Origin: a bacterium
GTDB taxonomy: Bacteria > Zixibacteria > MSB-5A5 > GN15 > FEB-12
Length of the DNA: 9,151 nt
Reading direction: 5' to 3'
NCBI GenBank assembly: GCA_030612965.1
Contig: JAUWMW010000074.1
Span: 1-9,151, forward strand
Shown here: positions 1 through 6,694 of the stretch, piece by piece
Numbering within the stretch: position 1 is the stretch's first letter
How the letters are laid out: each line of letters starts with the position of its first letter
The notes under the pieces: model-generated
Seen by the model: the letters and a program-made list of their open reading frames with translations, nothing else
What the model was told of the DNA's origin: nothing
The model's database searches: none
Made by a program: the position numbers and the translations under genes

Positions 1-23
1 TCTGCCGGGCACAAAAAGAAGAT

Positions 24-50
24 GGCGGGTTCGAAGACGGACCCGCAGAC
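24..50 (-). repeat. Diverged REP element (copy A), possible terminator
   Basis: Read on the minus strand this is GTCT, then GCGGGTCCG, loop TCTT, then CGAACCCGC. It matches the REP copies at 6112-6139, 6708-6735 and 7631-7658, but the head is GTCT instead of GTAG and the stem is one base shorter. The T.G wobble of the other copies is a C-G pair here, and a G.A change inside the stem (CGAACCC for CGGACCC) leaves a C.A-type mismatch. The flanking GAAGAT at 18-23 is also shared with two other copies. On the minus strand, which is the transcript of the dehydrogenase gene ending at 116, the hairpin is followed by a T-rich stretch that includes TTTTT (complement of 13-17). It could therefore serve as an intrinsic terminator for that gene. 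The repeat relationship is seen directly; the terminator role is inferred. Confidence 0.75.
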
Positions 51-110
51 CATTTCCCACAGCAAGCTGTGGGCCACCGGACATTTCCCACCGCAAGCGG
101 ATGGGCCACC
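51..110. repeat. Two tandem imperfect palindromic repeats (31-bp period)
   Basis: Two copies of a roughly 29-base unit lie at 51-78 and 82-110. Each begins CATTTCCCAC and ends GGGCCACC. Each centre is palindromic: CCCACAG / CTGTGGG around CAAG in the first, and CCGC / GCGG around AA, flanked by CCCA / TGGG with one bulged A, in the second. The arms differ between copies (CAG/CTG against CCG/CGG), but the change is mirrored on both sides so pairing is kept. The array sits between the REP at 24-50 and the stop of the minus-strand dehydrogenase gene at 116, so it would be transcribed as 3' untranslated RNA. It is a different family from the REP copies. No other copy is visible in this window. 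Confidence 0.75.
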
Positions 111-115
111 CGGGT

Positions 116-1258
116 TCAGTGCTCGGTAATCTGCAACTTGATCTTCCGCGCTTTCAGTTCCGGTATGAACCGAGACGGATCAACCGCGATCTCCTGGGGT
201 TTGACGCCGCGCACGGTGATATTCCCCCCGGCCGCCATCAGAGCAACAATCGACGCCGGGAAGGCTGTCAGGCGCATCATCGAGGTCAACGCGGTTTTGC
301 TTTCCTGACGATCGACGATTTCATAGACAATCGTCTTGTCCTTGCCGTCCTTCTGACCCTCAAGGGTCACCCGGAGAAGCACCATGTCAAGATCGTCATG
401 GCTTAAGGTACGGTTGAGCACCGCCTTCAGAACCTCTCTCGGCTCTACCGAGTTGCCATCGACCACGACTTTCTGCCGCGAGGCCAGACCAATCTCGAGC
501 ATGGGTCGAAATAGTTGACAGTGCCCGGGGTAGCGGATAGTTTTGTAGTCGAGGAAGTCTACTTCCCCCAGATAGCTATCCGGCAGGGTCGACGTACCGC
601 CGGAGGTGTAGAAGGCCTCAAACTTGCCTATGCCGTCGAATTCCAGTAGTTCCAGCCCGGTCATAGGATTGACGGTTTTCTTGTGACCATCCTCGAGAAT
701 CACGCACGGTTCCCAGTACTCATTAATCAACCCCTCGGCCGAGAACAGCATTTGATAATTCAAGGGGGGCCGCGGCGATTGCGGCAGACCACCGACGCGA
801 ATAGCAAGCGACAAAACATGATCAAACTTCGAGACACCGTCGGCGGCCAACACGGCCACCATGCCGGGAGCCAGACCGCAGTCGGGGACAATGATCACCC
901 CGGCCTGTTCGGCCTCATTATCGAGTTCCAGTTGCGAGCGCACCATATCGTTGTTGCCGCCGAGATCGACCAGGTGGCAACCGGCTTTGATGGCCGCTTG
1001 CGTCAATGTCAGACTGAATTGGTAAGGGACGCAGGAGATAGCGGCGTCATAGTCCTGCAAGGCAGCGGCAACAGCGTCTCCGTCACCGGCATCGAGGGAC
1101 ACGGCCACGCTTTTGTCATGGGCGTATTTCTCTGCAACCTCCCGGGCAGTCTTTGCATCTGTATCGAACAATCCGATTGATTCGACGTTTTCATTCTGCG
1201 CCAGATCATAAACGGCCGCTCGGCCCATCAGACCGGCGCCTATCACAGCCAGCTTCAT
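116..1258 (-). CDS. Saccharopine dehydrogenase family oxidoreductase, lysine 6-dehydrogenase-like
   Basis: This is a 380-residue cytosolic NAD(P)-dependent oxidoreductase. It starts with a Rossmann fold (GAGLMG at residues 7-12) followed by FDTD at 31-34. An acid at the end of the second strand usually favours NAD(H). The middle has VPDCGLAPGM (124-133), then the catalytic/dimerisation domain with PMTGLE, a TSGG turn and DYKTIRYPGH. This order and length fit L-lysine 6-dehydrogenase and related single-domain saccharopine-dehydrogenase-like enzymes, which act on the amino groups of lysine-type substrates; the exact substrate cannot be read here. The start at 1258 is preferred over an upstream in-frame start at 1306 because GGAGAA lies 7 bases before it and the Rossmann strand begins at once. 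It is monocistronic, divergent from the DHp gene, with palindromic repeats directly after the stop. Confidence 0.85.
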   Translation of the reverse strand: MKLAVIGAGLMGRAAVYDLAQNENVESIGLFDTDAKTAREVAEKYAHDKSVAVSLDAGDGDAVAAALQDYDAAISCVPYQFSLTLTQAAIKAGCHLVDLGGNNDMVRSQLELDNEAEQAGVIIVPDCGLAPGMVAVLAADGVSKFDHVLSLAIRVGGLPQSPRPPLNYQMLFSAEGLINEYWEPCVILEDGHKKTVNPMTGLELLEFDGIGKFEAFYTSGGTSTLPDSYLGEVDFLDYKTIRYPGHCQLFRPMLEIGLASRQKVVVDGNSVEPREVLKAVLNRTLSHDDLDMVLLRVTLEGQKDGKDKTIVYEIVDRQESKTALTSMMRLTAFPASIVALMAAGGNITVRGVKPQEIAVDPSRFIPELKARKIKLQITEH

Positions 1259-1289
1259 CGGCGATTTCTCCAGTTGTAGTTCATCGACA

Positions 1290-1318
1290 AATATACGCAG
1301 CCTCAATCGATCTGAAAA
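1290..1318 (-). promoter_or_regulatory. Putative sigma70 promoter for the dehydrogenase gene
   Basis: On the minus strand a -35 of TTTTCA (1313-1318, 4 of 6 to consensus) is followed after exactly 17 bases by a -10 of TATATT (1290-1295, 5 of 6). Transcription would start near 1283, about 25 bases before the ATG at 1258. This also argues against the upstream start at 1306. It is predicted by eye from consensus only. Confidence 0.45.
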
Positions 1319-1389
1319 GGACTAACCAGAGCCGATTTGCAGGTTCAGCGTGGGACTGAAGAAATATCGATCAATCCCGATACTAATCC

Positions 1390-1395
1390 TATACT
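1390..1395 (+). promoter_or_regulatory. Putative -10 box for the DHp gene
   Basis: TATACT matches the sigma70 -10 consensus at 5 of 6 positions. It lies about 30 bases before the GTG start at 1427, leaving room for a short leader with the ribosome site AGGGGA at 1415-1420. No convincing -35 box is seen 16-18 bases upstream, so this is only suggestive. Confidence 0.3.
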
Positions 1396-1426
1396 AAAGC
1401 GACACCCACACGATAGGGGAGTTCTT

Positions 1427-1768
1427 GTGTCCAATACGTTATCGACCAGCGCGACTCTGACCGAAGAGCAGAAAAAGGAACTGGATCTCATTGAACAGTT
1501 GAAACCGTATCTGGGACACTGTCTGACTCTTAACCATGACCTCAACAATCCACTGGCCGGCATCATAGGCTACACTGAGTTTTTGCAGGAAGAATCCGAC
1601 CAATTGAGCGATGAGCACAAAGAGTTCGTCGATCAGATCATGACGTGCGCTGAGCGGATGAGACGCGTTCTGGATATTCTTAGTGAAGAGAAGATCGCTC
1701 TATCACCCAAGTTGGACTTCAGCGAAATCACCGCCGCCTATGAATTCTATCGTAAGCCGTTAGATTAG
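1427..1768 (+). CDS. Stand-alone histidine kinase DHp (HisKA-like) domain protein
   Basis: This is a 113-residue soluble protein. The start chosen is GTG at 1427, six bases after AGGGGA (1415-1420); the frame stays open upstream to a TTG at 1337, but that segment lacks conserved character. Residues 33-50 carry an H-box-like motif, LNHDLNNPLAGIIGY, with the phospho-acceptor candidate His37. A second amphipathic helix follows (EFVDQIMTCAERMRRVLDIL), giving the two-helix hairpin of a kinase dimerisation/phosphotransfer domain. There is no HATPase_c region: the gene stops about 30 residues after the second helix. It could be a phosphotransfer or dimerisation partner for another kinase, or a kinase remnant. 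The well-formed ribosome site and intact frame favour a working small protein. It is divergent from the dehydrogenase gene and its last 9 bp overlap the convergent VWA gene. Confidence 0.75.
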   Translation: MSNTLSTSATLTEEQKKELDLIEQLKPYLGHCLTLNHDLNNPLAGIIGYTEFLQEESDQLSDEHKEFVDQIMTCAERMRRVLDILSEEKIALSPKLDFSEITAAYEFYRKPLD

Positions 1769-3931
1769 CTGGTTGATCTTTCTTAGCAACCACTCCACCG
1801 ATACTGCCGACAAGAATACAATCAACAGCCATATCCGTCCCCAGAGCAGATAGTCTTTCTGTGAGATCACCGCAACAGGGGTCAGGTCGAGGTAGGCCAG
1901 CGCTTCGTCAAACGTCTCAGCTTTGAAGGCTTTGCCGCCCGAACGCGAGGCCAAAGCTTGCAGACCAGCGGCGTTTCCGCTTTGGTCGAGTTCTTCCAAA
2001 GAGAACGCTTCGACGAGAATCTGCCCTTCCGCTCGTTTGAGCAAACCCTGGTCACCATCGAAATTAGCCTCGTAGTGATAGCGCCCCGGAGCCACATTGA
2101 GAAATTCGGCGGAGTATTTCCCCTCACCAAGACTCAGCAGGTCAAGTTCAAAACTATCCTCGGCGGCCTGCGAACGAAGCTTGACCGCACCGGTGACGCC
2201 GGGAATGGGACGGTAGCCGAGATCAAAGGCGTAGCCGTCAAATCGGACCGTCTCACCTCGGGTGAAGACCTCCTTTTCCGGACTGATGCGTATCGGATCA
2301 AAGTCATCTTTGACTGTCAACCAAGTGACCGTTCCTTCCAGAAAGCGATGGTACAACTCAGCCTCAGCGCCGAAACCGAGATTTACGAAACTCCAGGTCC
2401 AAAACGGCATAGCCGCCGAGGCCAGGACTTTGCCCGGACCGACTCGACGGTAACCCAGCACCGGCGGCCTCGCCACCTGAGCCGTTGGTCTGGTCGTCCA
2501 GGCCAACACCACTGAGCCGGGAGCTATCTGGTCGCACGGGACCAGCTTCTGAAACGGCGGAAGTTCCATCCAGGCCGCGCGAATAGCACTTTGATCATCG
2601 GCCAATCGCACGGCGGGGTGAAAAAGATCTCCCTCGGCAGGTTCGGCGTTGAACTCCACGTATTGCAGGTTCACGCGCCGCGACTGAGAGAAAGGCAGGA
2701 GTCGATTCATCCACTCGACCGGGCCGGAAGCCGCGAATCTTTCGCCCATTAAGACCCACAGGGCGCCGCCCCGGTTGGACAGGTAGGATTCAATGATCTC
2801 TTTTCGCGAACTCAGGCGACGCGGGTCGGGATCGTGCAGGATGACCAGATCGTACCGATTTAGCGAAGTTTGTCGGCTCGGGAAATTCCCGGCCAGATTG
2901 CCCATCTTACCACCGGTGGCAACGAACTCTACCTCGTACTTGTCAGACTGTTCCAGAGTCCGCTTGAGGAAACCAACCTCATAATCGGGCGACGATGAGG
3001 CCAATAGGACCAGGAGCTTGCTCTTGAGCACCTTGACGGCAAAGTACCGTTGGTTATTGTCGGTCGTCTCTTCGCCCTCAACCGGCACTGCTCGCGCGCG
3101 CAGTAACGTCTGGCCCGGCTCTTCAGGGATAAGGCGCAAAGCCACCTCGCCCAATCCGTCATCGGTCGTAAGCTTCAGACGCTTCTGATCGACTACCCGG
3201 TTGCCATCCAGTAACTCCACGTTTACGGTTTGATCGTCGCCTCGCTGCCAATGGAGTTTGACGACTATCTCAGACGGTTGTCCGACAAAAGTTATCGGAT
3301 TGAAGGTCAAATCGGCGATGCCGACATCAAAACCACCCCCCCCCATCGCCATATCGATAGTCACGATCGGTGTGTTAAGCGTTGTCGCGATATCCGCTGG
3401 TTCCCGGCCGGAATTGGTATTGCCGTCACTGAACAGTATCCATAGGTCCGCCGGGCGGTCCAGTTGTTGTTTGTCCAGTTCGTAGAGGGCATCGGCCAGG
3501 GCCGTCCGGTCGGGATCGACGAGAGCCGGTTGGGAAGCCAGGTTGCCACCGAAGTAGCGGTACTCCGGATCAACCTGCGACGATACTTGCGCAGAAGAGG
3601 CTGATGAAAGCAGCGAGTCCATCCGCTCACGACGCGATTTGCCCGCCTCCTGCTTGTTCATACTGGCCGAGTGGTCAACCAGCATCGTCACTCGCCGCGG
3701 TCGCTCGTATTCTCTGGTGATGCTCAGCACCGGCTCCAGCAAGGCCAGCGCCAGGGCCGCCACCGCTACCATACGGAGTCCGGCCAAAACGATGCGCAAA
3801 TACAACGGCAGGGGTGGATTGGTCCGACGATACAGAAAGAAGGCCGCGACCAGAAGGACTATTAGCGCCGGCCAGACCAAATATGGGTAGGCGGTGAGGA
3901 AACTGAGAGAGATTTCTTTGATACCGGCCAT
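1760..3931 (-). CDS. Membrane-anchored VWA / glutamine amidotransferase-like protein
   Basis: This is a 723-residue protein. Two N-terminal membrane segments (about 17-34 and 45-69) are followed by a von Willebrand A domain with a complete metal-site pattern: DHSAS (Asp86, Ser88, Ser90), Thr143 in DRTALADAL, and Asp169 in FSDGNTN. Residues about 200-300 look like a beta-sandwich segment. A Rossmann-like region from about 303 (KLLVLLASSSPDYE, DLVILHDPDP, GGALWVLMGERF) resembles the catalytically inactive class I glutamine-amidotransferase fold often joined to VWA in such proteins. A further beta-rich part follows, then a C-terminal membrane helix (about 695-715) with a short basic tail. The middle is likely extracytoplasmic. 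No MoxR ATPase or Bat partner lies in the window, so the function is unknown. A run of nine G encodes part of GGGG at 197-200. No strong ribosome site precedes the ATG. Confidence 0.85.
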   Translation of the reverse strand: MAGIKEISLSFLTAYPYLVWPALIVLLVAAFFLYRRTNPPLPLYLRIVLAGLRMVAVAALALALLEPVLSITREYERPRRVTMLVDHSASMNKQEAGKSRRERMDSLLSSASSAQVSSQVDPEYRYFGGNLASQPALVDPDRTALADALYELDKQQLDRPADLWILFSDGNTNSGREPADIATTLNTPIVTIDMAMGGGGFDVGIADLTFNPITFVGQPSEIVVKLHWQRGDDQTVNVELLDGNRVVDQKRLKLTTDDGLGEVALRLIPEEPGQTLLRARAVPVEGEETTDNNQRYFAVKVLKSKLLVLLASSSPDYEVGFLKRTLEQSDKYEVEFVATGGKMGNLAGNFPSRQTSLNRYDLVILHDPDPRRLSSRKEIIESYLSNRGGALWVLMGERFAASGPVEWMNRLLPFSQSRRVNLQYVEFNAEPAEGDLFHPAVRLADDQSAIRAAWMELPPFQKLVPCDQIAPGSVVLAWTTRPTAQVARPPVLGYRRVGPGKVLASAAMPFWTWSFVNLGFGAEAELYHRFLEGTVTWLTVKDDFDPIRISPEKEVFTRGETVRFDGYAFDLGYRPIPGVTGAVKLRSQAAEDSFELDLLSLGEGKYSAEFLNVAPGRYHYEANFDGDQGLLKRAEGQILVEAFSLEELDQSGNAAGLQALASRSGGKAFKAETFDEALAYLDLTPVAVISQKDYLLWGRIWLLIVFLSAVSVEWLLRKINQLI
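3336..3344. repeat. Homopolymer C9/G9 tract inside the VWA gene
   Basis: Nine consecutive C on the plus strand (nine G in the coding strand) encode part of the glycine run at residues 197-200 of the VWA protein, just after the VWA domain. The frame is intact as given. Slippage by one base would truncate the protein shortly after the VWA domain. Confidence 0.9.
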
Positions 3932-4004
3932 CGTCTATCTTATACTCGCCGGGCCGGGTTTCGGTTTGGCACCTCGGCGCGACGGAGCGTGCCGCGATAA
4001 CTTG

Positions 4005-4988
4005 TCACGAGGCCCTTCGGGTAGCGTAGTCGACGAGATTGGCCAGACTTTTGTAGTAAACTGAGCCTTCCACCCGAGAGATCGCGTCCAATCCCTGATT
4101 ACTTAAGCGGTCAGCTCTCTTGTAAGCGTAGTCGATACCACCATTCTCAGCGACGAAATCATGGACCTTCTCAAAAGAAGCTTCGTGTCCGTCGTCCTTG
4201 AGGTACTTCATGATCTCGCTGCGACTGGCTTTATTCACTTTCTTGAGCGAGTAAATCAACGGCAGGGTAACCTTGCCGGTCATGACATCGTTACCGGGTT
4301 GTTTGCCGGTAACCTCCGGGTCGCCGACGAAATCAAGTAGATCATCGGCAATCTGAAAGGCGGTGCCGACTTTTTCGCCAAAGGTCGCGAAACGCTGTCG
4401 TTCGCGAGCACCCAGTTGGGTCAGGATCGGACCCGCCTCGCAGGAAACAGTAAAGAGCGAGGCCGTCTTGTCGGCAATGATCGACAGGTACTCCTCTTCA
4501 CTGAGGCTATAGTTGCCGGTTTCTTCAATCTGGCGCAATTCGCCGACGGAGACACGTTCGGTAGCTGTTGACACCGCCCCCATCAGCTCGACCGAACTGG
4601 TTTCGACAAGGATGCGAAATGCTTTGGCAAACAGATAGTCCCCCATCAACACCGAGATCAGGTTGGTCCACTGGGCGTTGACCGTCTCCTGACCGCGACG
4701 AAGATCGGACTCATCCACAACATCGTCGTGCAACAGCGTGGCCGTATGTATCAACTCGATAGCCAGTGAAGCGCTGACAGAGTGCCCGGTAAAAGAATCA
4801 GCCGCCCGCGACGACAGAAACATGAAAGCGGGACGGATACGTTTGCCACGAGTACGTAGCAGATGGCGGGCGATTGATGATATAAGGGGCGAGTCTCCCC
4901 GAAGGTGGTCGTTCAGTCGACGGTCAAACTCTTCGAGATCGGCCTTGACCGGGTCGATATATTCATCCATAGTAGCAGCATCAAGCAT
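4005..4988 (-). CDS. Long-chain polyprenyl diphosphate synthase
   Basis: This is a 327-residue all-helical trans-prenyltransferase that condenses isopentenyl diphosphate onto an allylic diphosphate, making the side chain of a respiratory quinone. Visible motifs are GKRIRP (48-53), the first Asp-rich motif DDVVD (88-92) preceded by HTATLLH, and the second Asp-rich motif DDLLD (215-219) followed by GDPEVTGKQPGNDVMTGKVTLP. The residue five before the first motif is a small Ala (83), as in long-chain (octaprenyl/heptaprenyl type) enzymes and unlike the bulky residue of farnesyl synthases. Length is normal for IspB-like proteins. The ATG at 4988 is preceded by GGAG at a slightly long spacing of 10 bases; the in-frame ATG six codons later has no such site. 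It lies 73 bp upstream of the VWA gene on the same strand, so co-transcription is possible. Exact chain length is not readable. Confidence 0.95.
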   Translation of the reverse strand: MLDAATMDEYIDPVKADLEEFDRRLNDHLRGDSPLISSIARHLLRTRGKRIRPAFMFLSSRAADSFTGHSVSASLAIELIHTATLLHDDVVDESDLRRGQETVNAQWTNLISVLMGDYLFAKAFRILVETSSVELMGAVSTATERVSVGELRQIEETGNYSLSEEEYLSIIADKTASLFTVSCEAGPILTQLGARERQRFATFGEKVGTAFQIADDLLDFVGDPEVTGKQPGNDVMTGKVTLPLIYSLKKVNKASRSEIMKYLKDDGHEASFEKVHDFVAENGGIDYAYKRADRLSNQGLDAISRVEGSVYYKSLANLVDYATRRAS

Positions 4989-5029
4989 CCGACTGTCGCT
5001 CCATTCAACGCATCCAACACTGGTGGGAG

Positions 5030-5058
5030 AAAATATGGCCTGGCGGTAATCTTGTCAA
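5030..5058 (-). promoter_or_regulatory. Sigma70 promoter for the polyprenyl synthase gene
   Basis: On the minus strand a perfect -35 TTGACA (5053-5058) and a -10 TATTTT (5030-5035, 4 of 6) are separated by exactly 17 bases. The expected start near 5022 gives a leader of about 35 bases before the ATG at 4988. It may also drive the VWA gene further downstream. Confidence 0.65.
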
Positions 5059-5125
5059 TTGATTTGTGGCTGACTTCACAGCGCCCTTCATATCTATCAT
5101 CAATCCCACAAGCGACTTACCAGCA

Positions 5126-5983
5126 CTACAATGGATTGCCGTACAAGATTGCCCGTACTGCCTCGATATATGCGCCGTCGGACATGTAGTCTCTTTCGTT
5201 ATGACCACCCTTCAATTCGATGAACCTCTTCGGCTCGGCCGACTTTGCATACAGCCGCTGCCCCATTGCAAACGGGACCAGATCGTCGGAAGGTGAATGC
5301 GTCACCAGAACCGGACAGTTGACCTGTCCGATCTTCTGAATTGAGTTGAACTCGTGGCGCAACAGAAGGCCTGTCGGGAAATACGGGAACATCAGTTGTC
5401 CCATCTCCTTAGCCGATGTAAACGACGACTCCACGATCAGGCCGGCGCAATCGACCCGCGAGGCTAACTCGATCGCCACCGCACCTCCCAGCGACCGCCC
5501 AAACAAAACCATCTGATCGGAACGCACACCCTGACTCCCGGTCAACCAACGGTAGCAGGCAGCGGCGTCGGCGTACATATTGGTCTCAGAGGGGGCGCCG
5601 CCCGACCGGCCGTAGCCACGGTAATCGAACAGCATGACGTTTGCCCCCAACGCGGTCAGGCACTCGATCGTTTCCAGTCGGTGCGAGATATTACCGCCGT
5701 TACCGTGGCAGAACAGAACCGTCGGCGCACCGCCGTCACCGGATTGACCAATGGCTCGACTGTCTGACGGCGCTGGAATATACCAGGCATGGATACTCTC
5801 ACCGTTGGTCACATCGATTCTGACTTCCTGAAAGCCAAGACCGATATCGCCGGGAGATGCCTCCAAATCCCGTGTCGGAAAGAAGACCATGCGGTCCTGA
5901 GACAGATACAGGTAAAGGCCGAAAGCTACAAAGCCGCCGACCGCTATAATCACGACTACTAAGAAAGTACTCAACAGCTTCAT
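5126..5983 (-). CDS. Membrane-anchored alpha/beta hydrolase (serine hydrolase)
   Basis: This is a 285-residue protein with one N-terminal membrane helix (about 5-27), then an alpha/beta hydrolase domain probably facing outward. The oxyanion segment is HGNGGN (93-98), the nucleophile elbow GRSLGG has Ser164, the acid is probably Asp233 in SPSDDLVPF, and the base is His261 in GGHNE. DYRGYGRSGG (120-129) is typical of the YfhR/ABHD13-like branch. All triad residues are present, so it should be active; an esterase or thioesterase-type activity is likely but the substrate is unknown. The gene ends 137 bp before the start of the polyprenyl synthase gene and begins 171 bp after the end of the RAYT gene. 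No clear ribosome site precedes its ATG. Confidence 0.9.
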   Translation of the reverse strand: MKLLSTFLVVVIIAVGGFVAFGLYLYLSQDRMVFFPTRDLEASPGDIGLGFQEVRIDVTNGESIHAWYIPAPSDSRAIGQSGDGGAPTVLFCHGNGGNISHRLETIECLTALGANVMLFDYRGYGRSGGAPSETNMYADAAACYRWLTGSQGVRSDQMVLFGRSLGGAVAIELASRVDCAGLIVESSFTSAKEMGQLMFPYFPTGLLLRHEFNSIQKIGQVNCPVLVTHSPSDDLVPFAMGQRLYAKSAEPKRFIELKGGHNERDYMSDGAYIEAVRAILYGNPL

Positions 5984-6111
5984 CTCATCGTCAAATCACT
6001 ACTCAATAGTTACGAACAGGAAGACCGGTTGTTGAGTTCAAGGTAATACGGAATGGCGTCCTTGGCAACCGAAGCCCAATCTGACAGCCTCGAGGAAACC
6101 AATCAGTCCCC

Positions 6112-6139
6112 GTAGGGTGAGTCCGTCTTCGGACCCGCC
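6112..6139 (+). repeat. REP element (copy B), downstream flank of the RAYT gene
   Basis: The plus strand reads GTAG (6112-6115), a stem arm GGTGAGTCCG (6116-6125), loop TCTT (6126-6129) and the second arm CGGACCCGCC (6130-6139). A GTAG tetranucleotide at the foot of an imperfect hairpin is the known signature of REPs recognised by RAYT proteins. It differs from copies C and D by one base in the first arm (GAG for GGG) and lacks their ATCTTCAT continuation. It sits 15 bases beyond the RAYT stop with the GTAG facing away from the gene. Confidence 0.9.
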
Positions 6140-6154
6140 ACTTATCGGAACAAA

Positions 6155-6655
6155 TCACTCGCCATACTCATGATTCCCAAAACTGTCCCCATTTTCTCTC
6201 CAATTCAAATCACACTCGCCTGCTCGACAAAACCTCTTGAATGATGACAACCGATATTCTTTCGGAGAATCTACCAACCCGTGCTTTACCGGATTGTAAT
6301 GGATGTAATCAATATGGCGATTCATATCCTCCTGTGAACGAATGATATGATCCCAATATTGAGGTTGCCAGACAGAACCCGCGTTTCCCGTTCGATTCTT
6401 GTATTGACCTGAAAAGGAGAGCTTTCTTCTCTGCATGATACGCGAAGTATCTCCGTTCGGCGCATCGAGGATAAAATGAAAATGGTCTGGCAGAATTACC
6501 CATGCAACAATCTTGAAATCGGCCTTGTCTCCTGCCCTTCTCACCGCCCGCGCTAACAGTCTCGCGTGCTGAACAAGCAGGGGCTCTCGATTAGCGGTTA
6601 CAGAGGTAATGAAACAGGCTTGTCCCGGCAGGAAATGACGAATTAACTTTGACAT
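6155..6655 (-). CDS. REP-associated tyrosine transposase (RAYT, Y1/HUH family)
   Basis: This is a 166-residue single-domain nuclease of the IS200/IS605 Y1 family. HUH enzymes of this kind nick and join single-stranded DNA, and RAYTs act on REP hairpins. The HUH motif is HFH (58-60) in LPDHFHFIL, and the catalytic tyrosine is Tyr117 in DYIHYNPVKHGLV, the typical RAYT signature. Length is normal and all catalytic residues are present, so it looks functional. The ATG at 6655 gives the expected N terminus (MSKLIRHFLPGQACFIT), though no clear ribosome site precedes it. It may depend on transcription from the two-gene unit upstream on the same strand, whose stop codon ends 39 bases before this start. 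REP elements lie 15 bases after the stop and 52 bases before the start. Confidence 0.93.
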   Translation of the reverse strand: MSKLIRHFLPGQACFITSVTANREPLLVQHARLLARAVRRAGDKADFKIVAWVILPDHFHFILDAPNGDTSRIMQRRKLSFSGQYKNRTGNAGSVWQPQYWDHIIRSQEDMNRHIDYIHYNPVKHGLVDSPKEYRLSSFKRFCRAGECDLNWRENGDSFGNHEYGE

Positions 6656-6677
6656 GGGATTAGAGTAGTTGGTCGGG

Positions 6678-6694
6678 CTGACAGGTGATGTCAG
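6678..6694. other. Perfect 6-bp hairpin between the DUF3592 and RAYT genes
   Basis: CTGACA (6678-6683) and TGTCAG (6689-6694) pair perfectly around a five-base loop. The structure starts immediately after the stop codon of the DUF3592-like gene (6695-6697) and ends 22 bases before the RAYT ATG. No T-run follows, so it is not a clear terminator. It could occlude initiation of RAYT translation; this is inference. Confidence 0.4.

Noticed and set aside
1..110. CRISPR array
   Set aside because: Only two tandem units with almost no spacer between them, and no cas genes; these are palindromic repeats.
683..1180. A 165-codon plus-strand open frame
   Set aside because: It lies antisense to the dehydrogenase gene, whose Rossmann and catalytic motifs define the coding strand.
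1958..2515. A 185-codon plus-strand open frame
   Set aside because: It is antisense to the VWA gene and shows no domain character.
3975..3994. Hairpin CGGCGCG / CGTGCCG between the polyprenyl synthase and VWA genes
   Set aside because: It is a 7-bp stem with one mismatch and no T-run, in GC-rich sequence; not strong enough to call a terminator.
4861..4871. AGATGGCGGGC, resembling the edge of the REP repeat
   Set aside because: It is inside the conserved polyprenyl synthase gene and no hairpin arm follows; a chance match.
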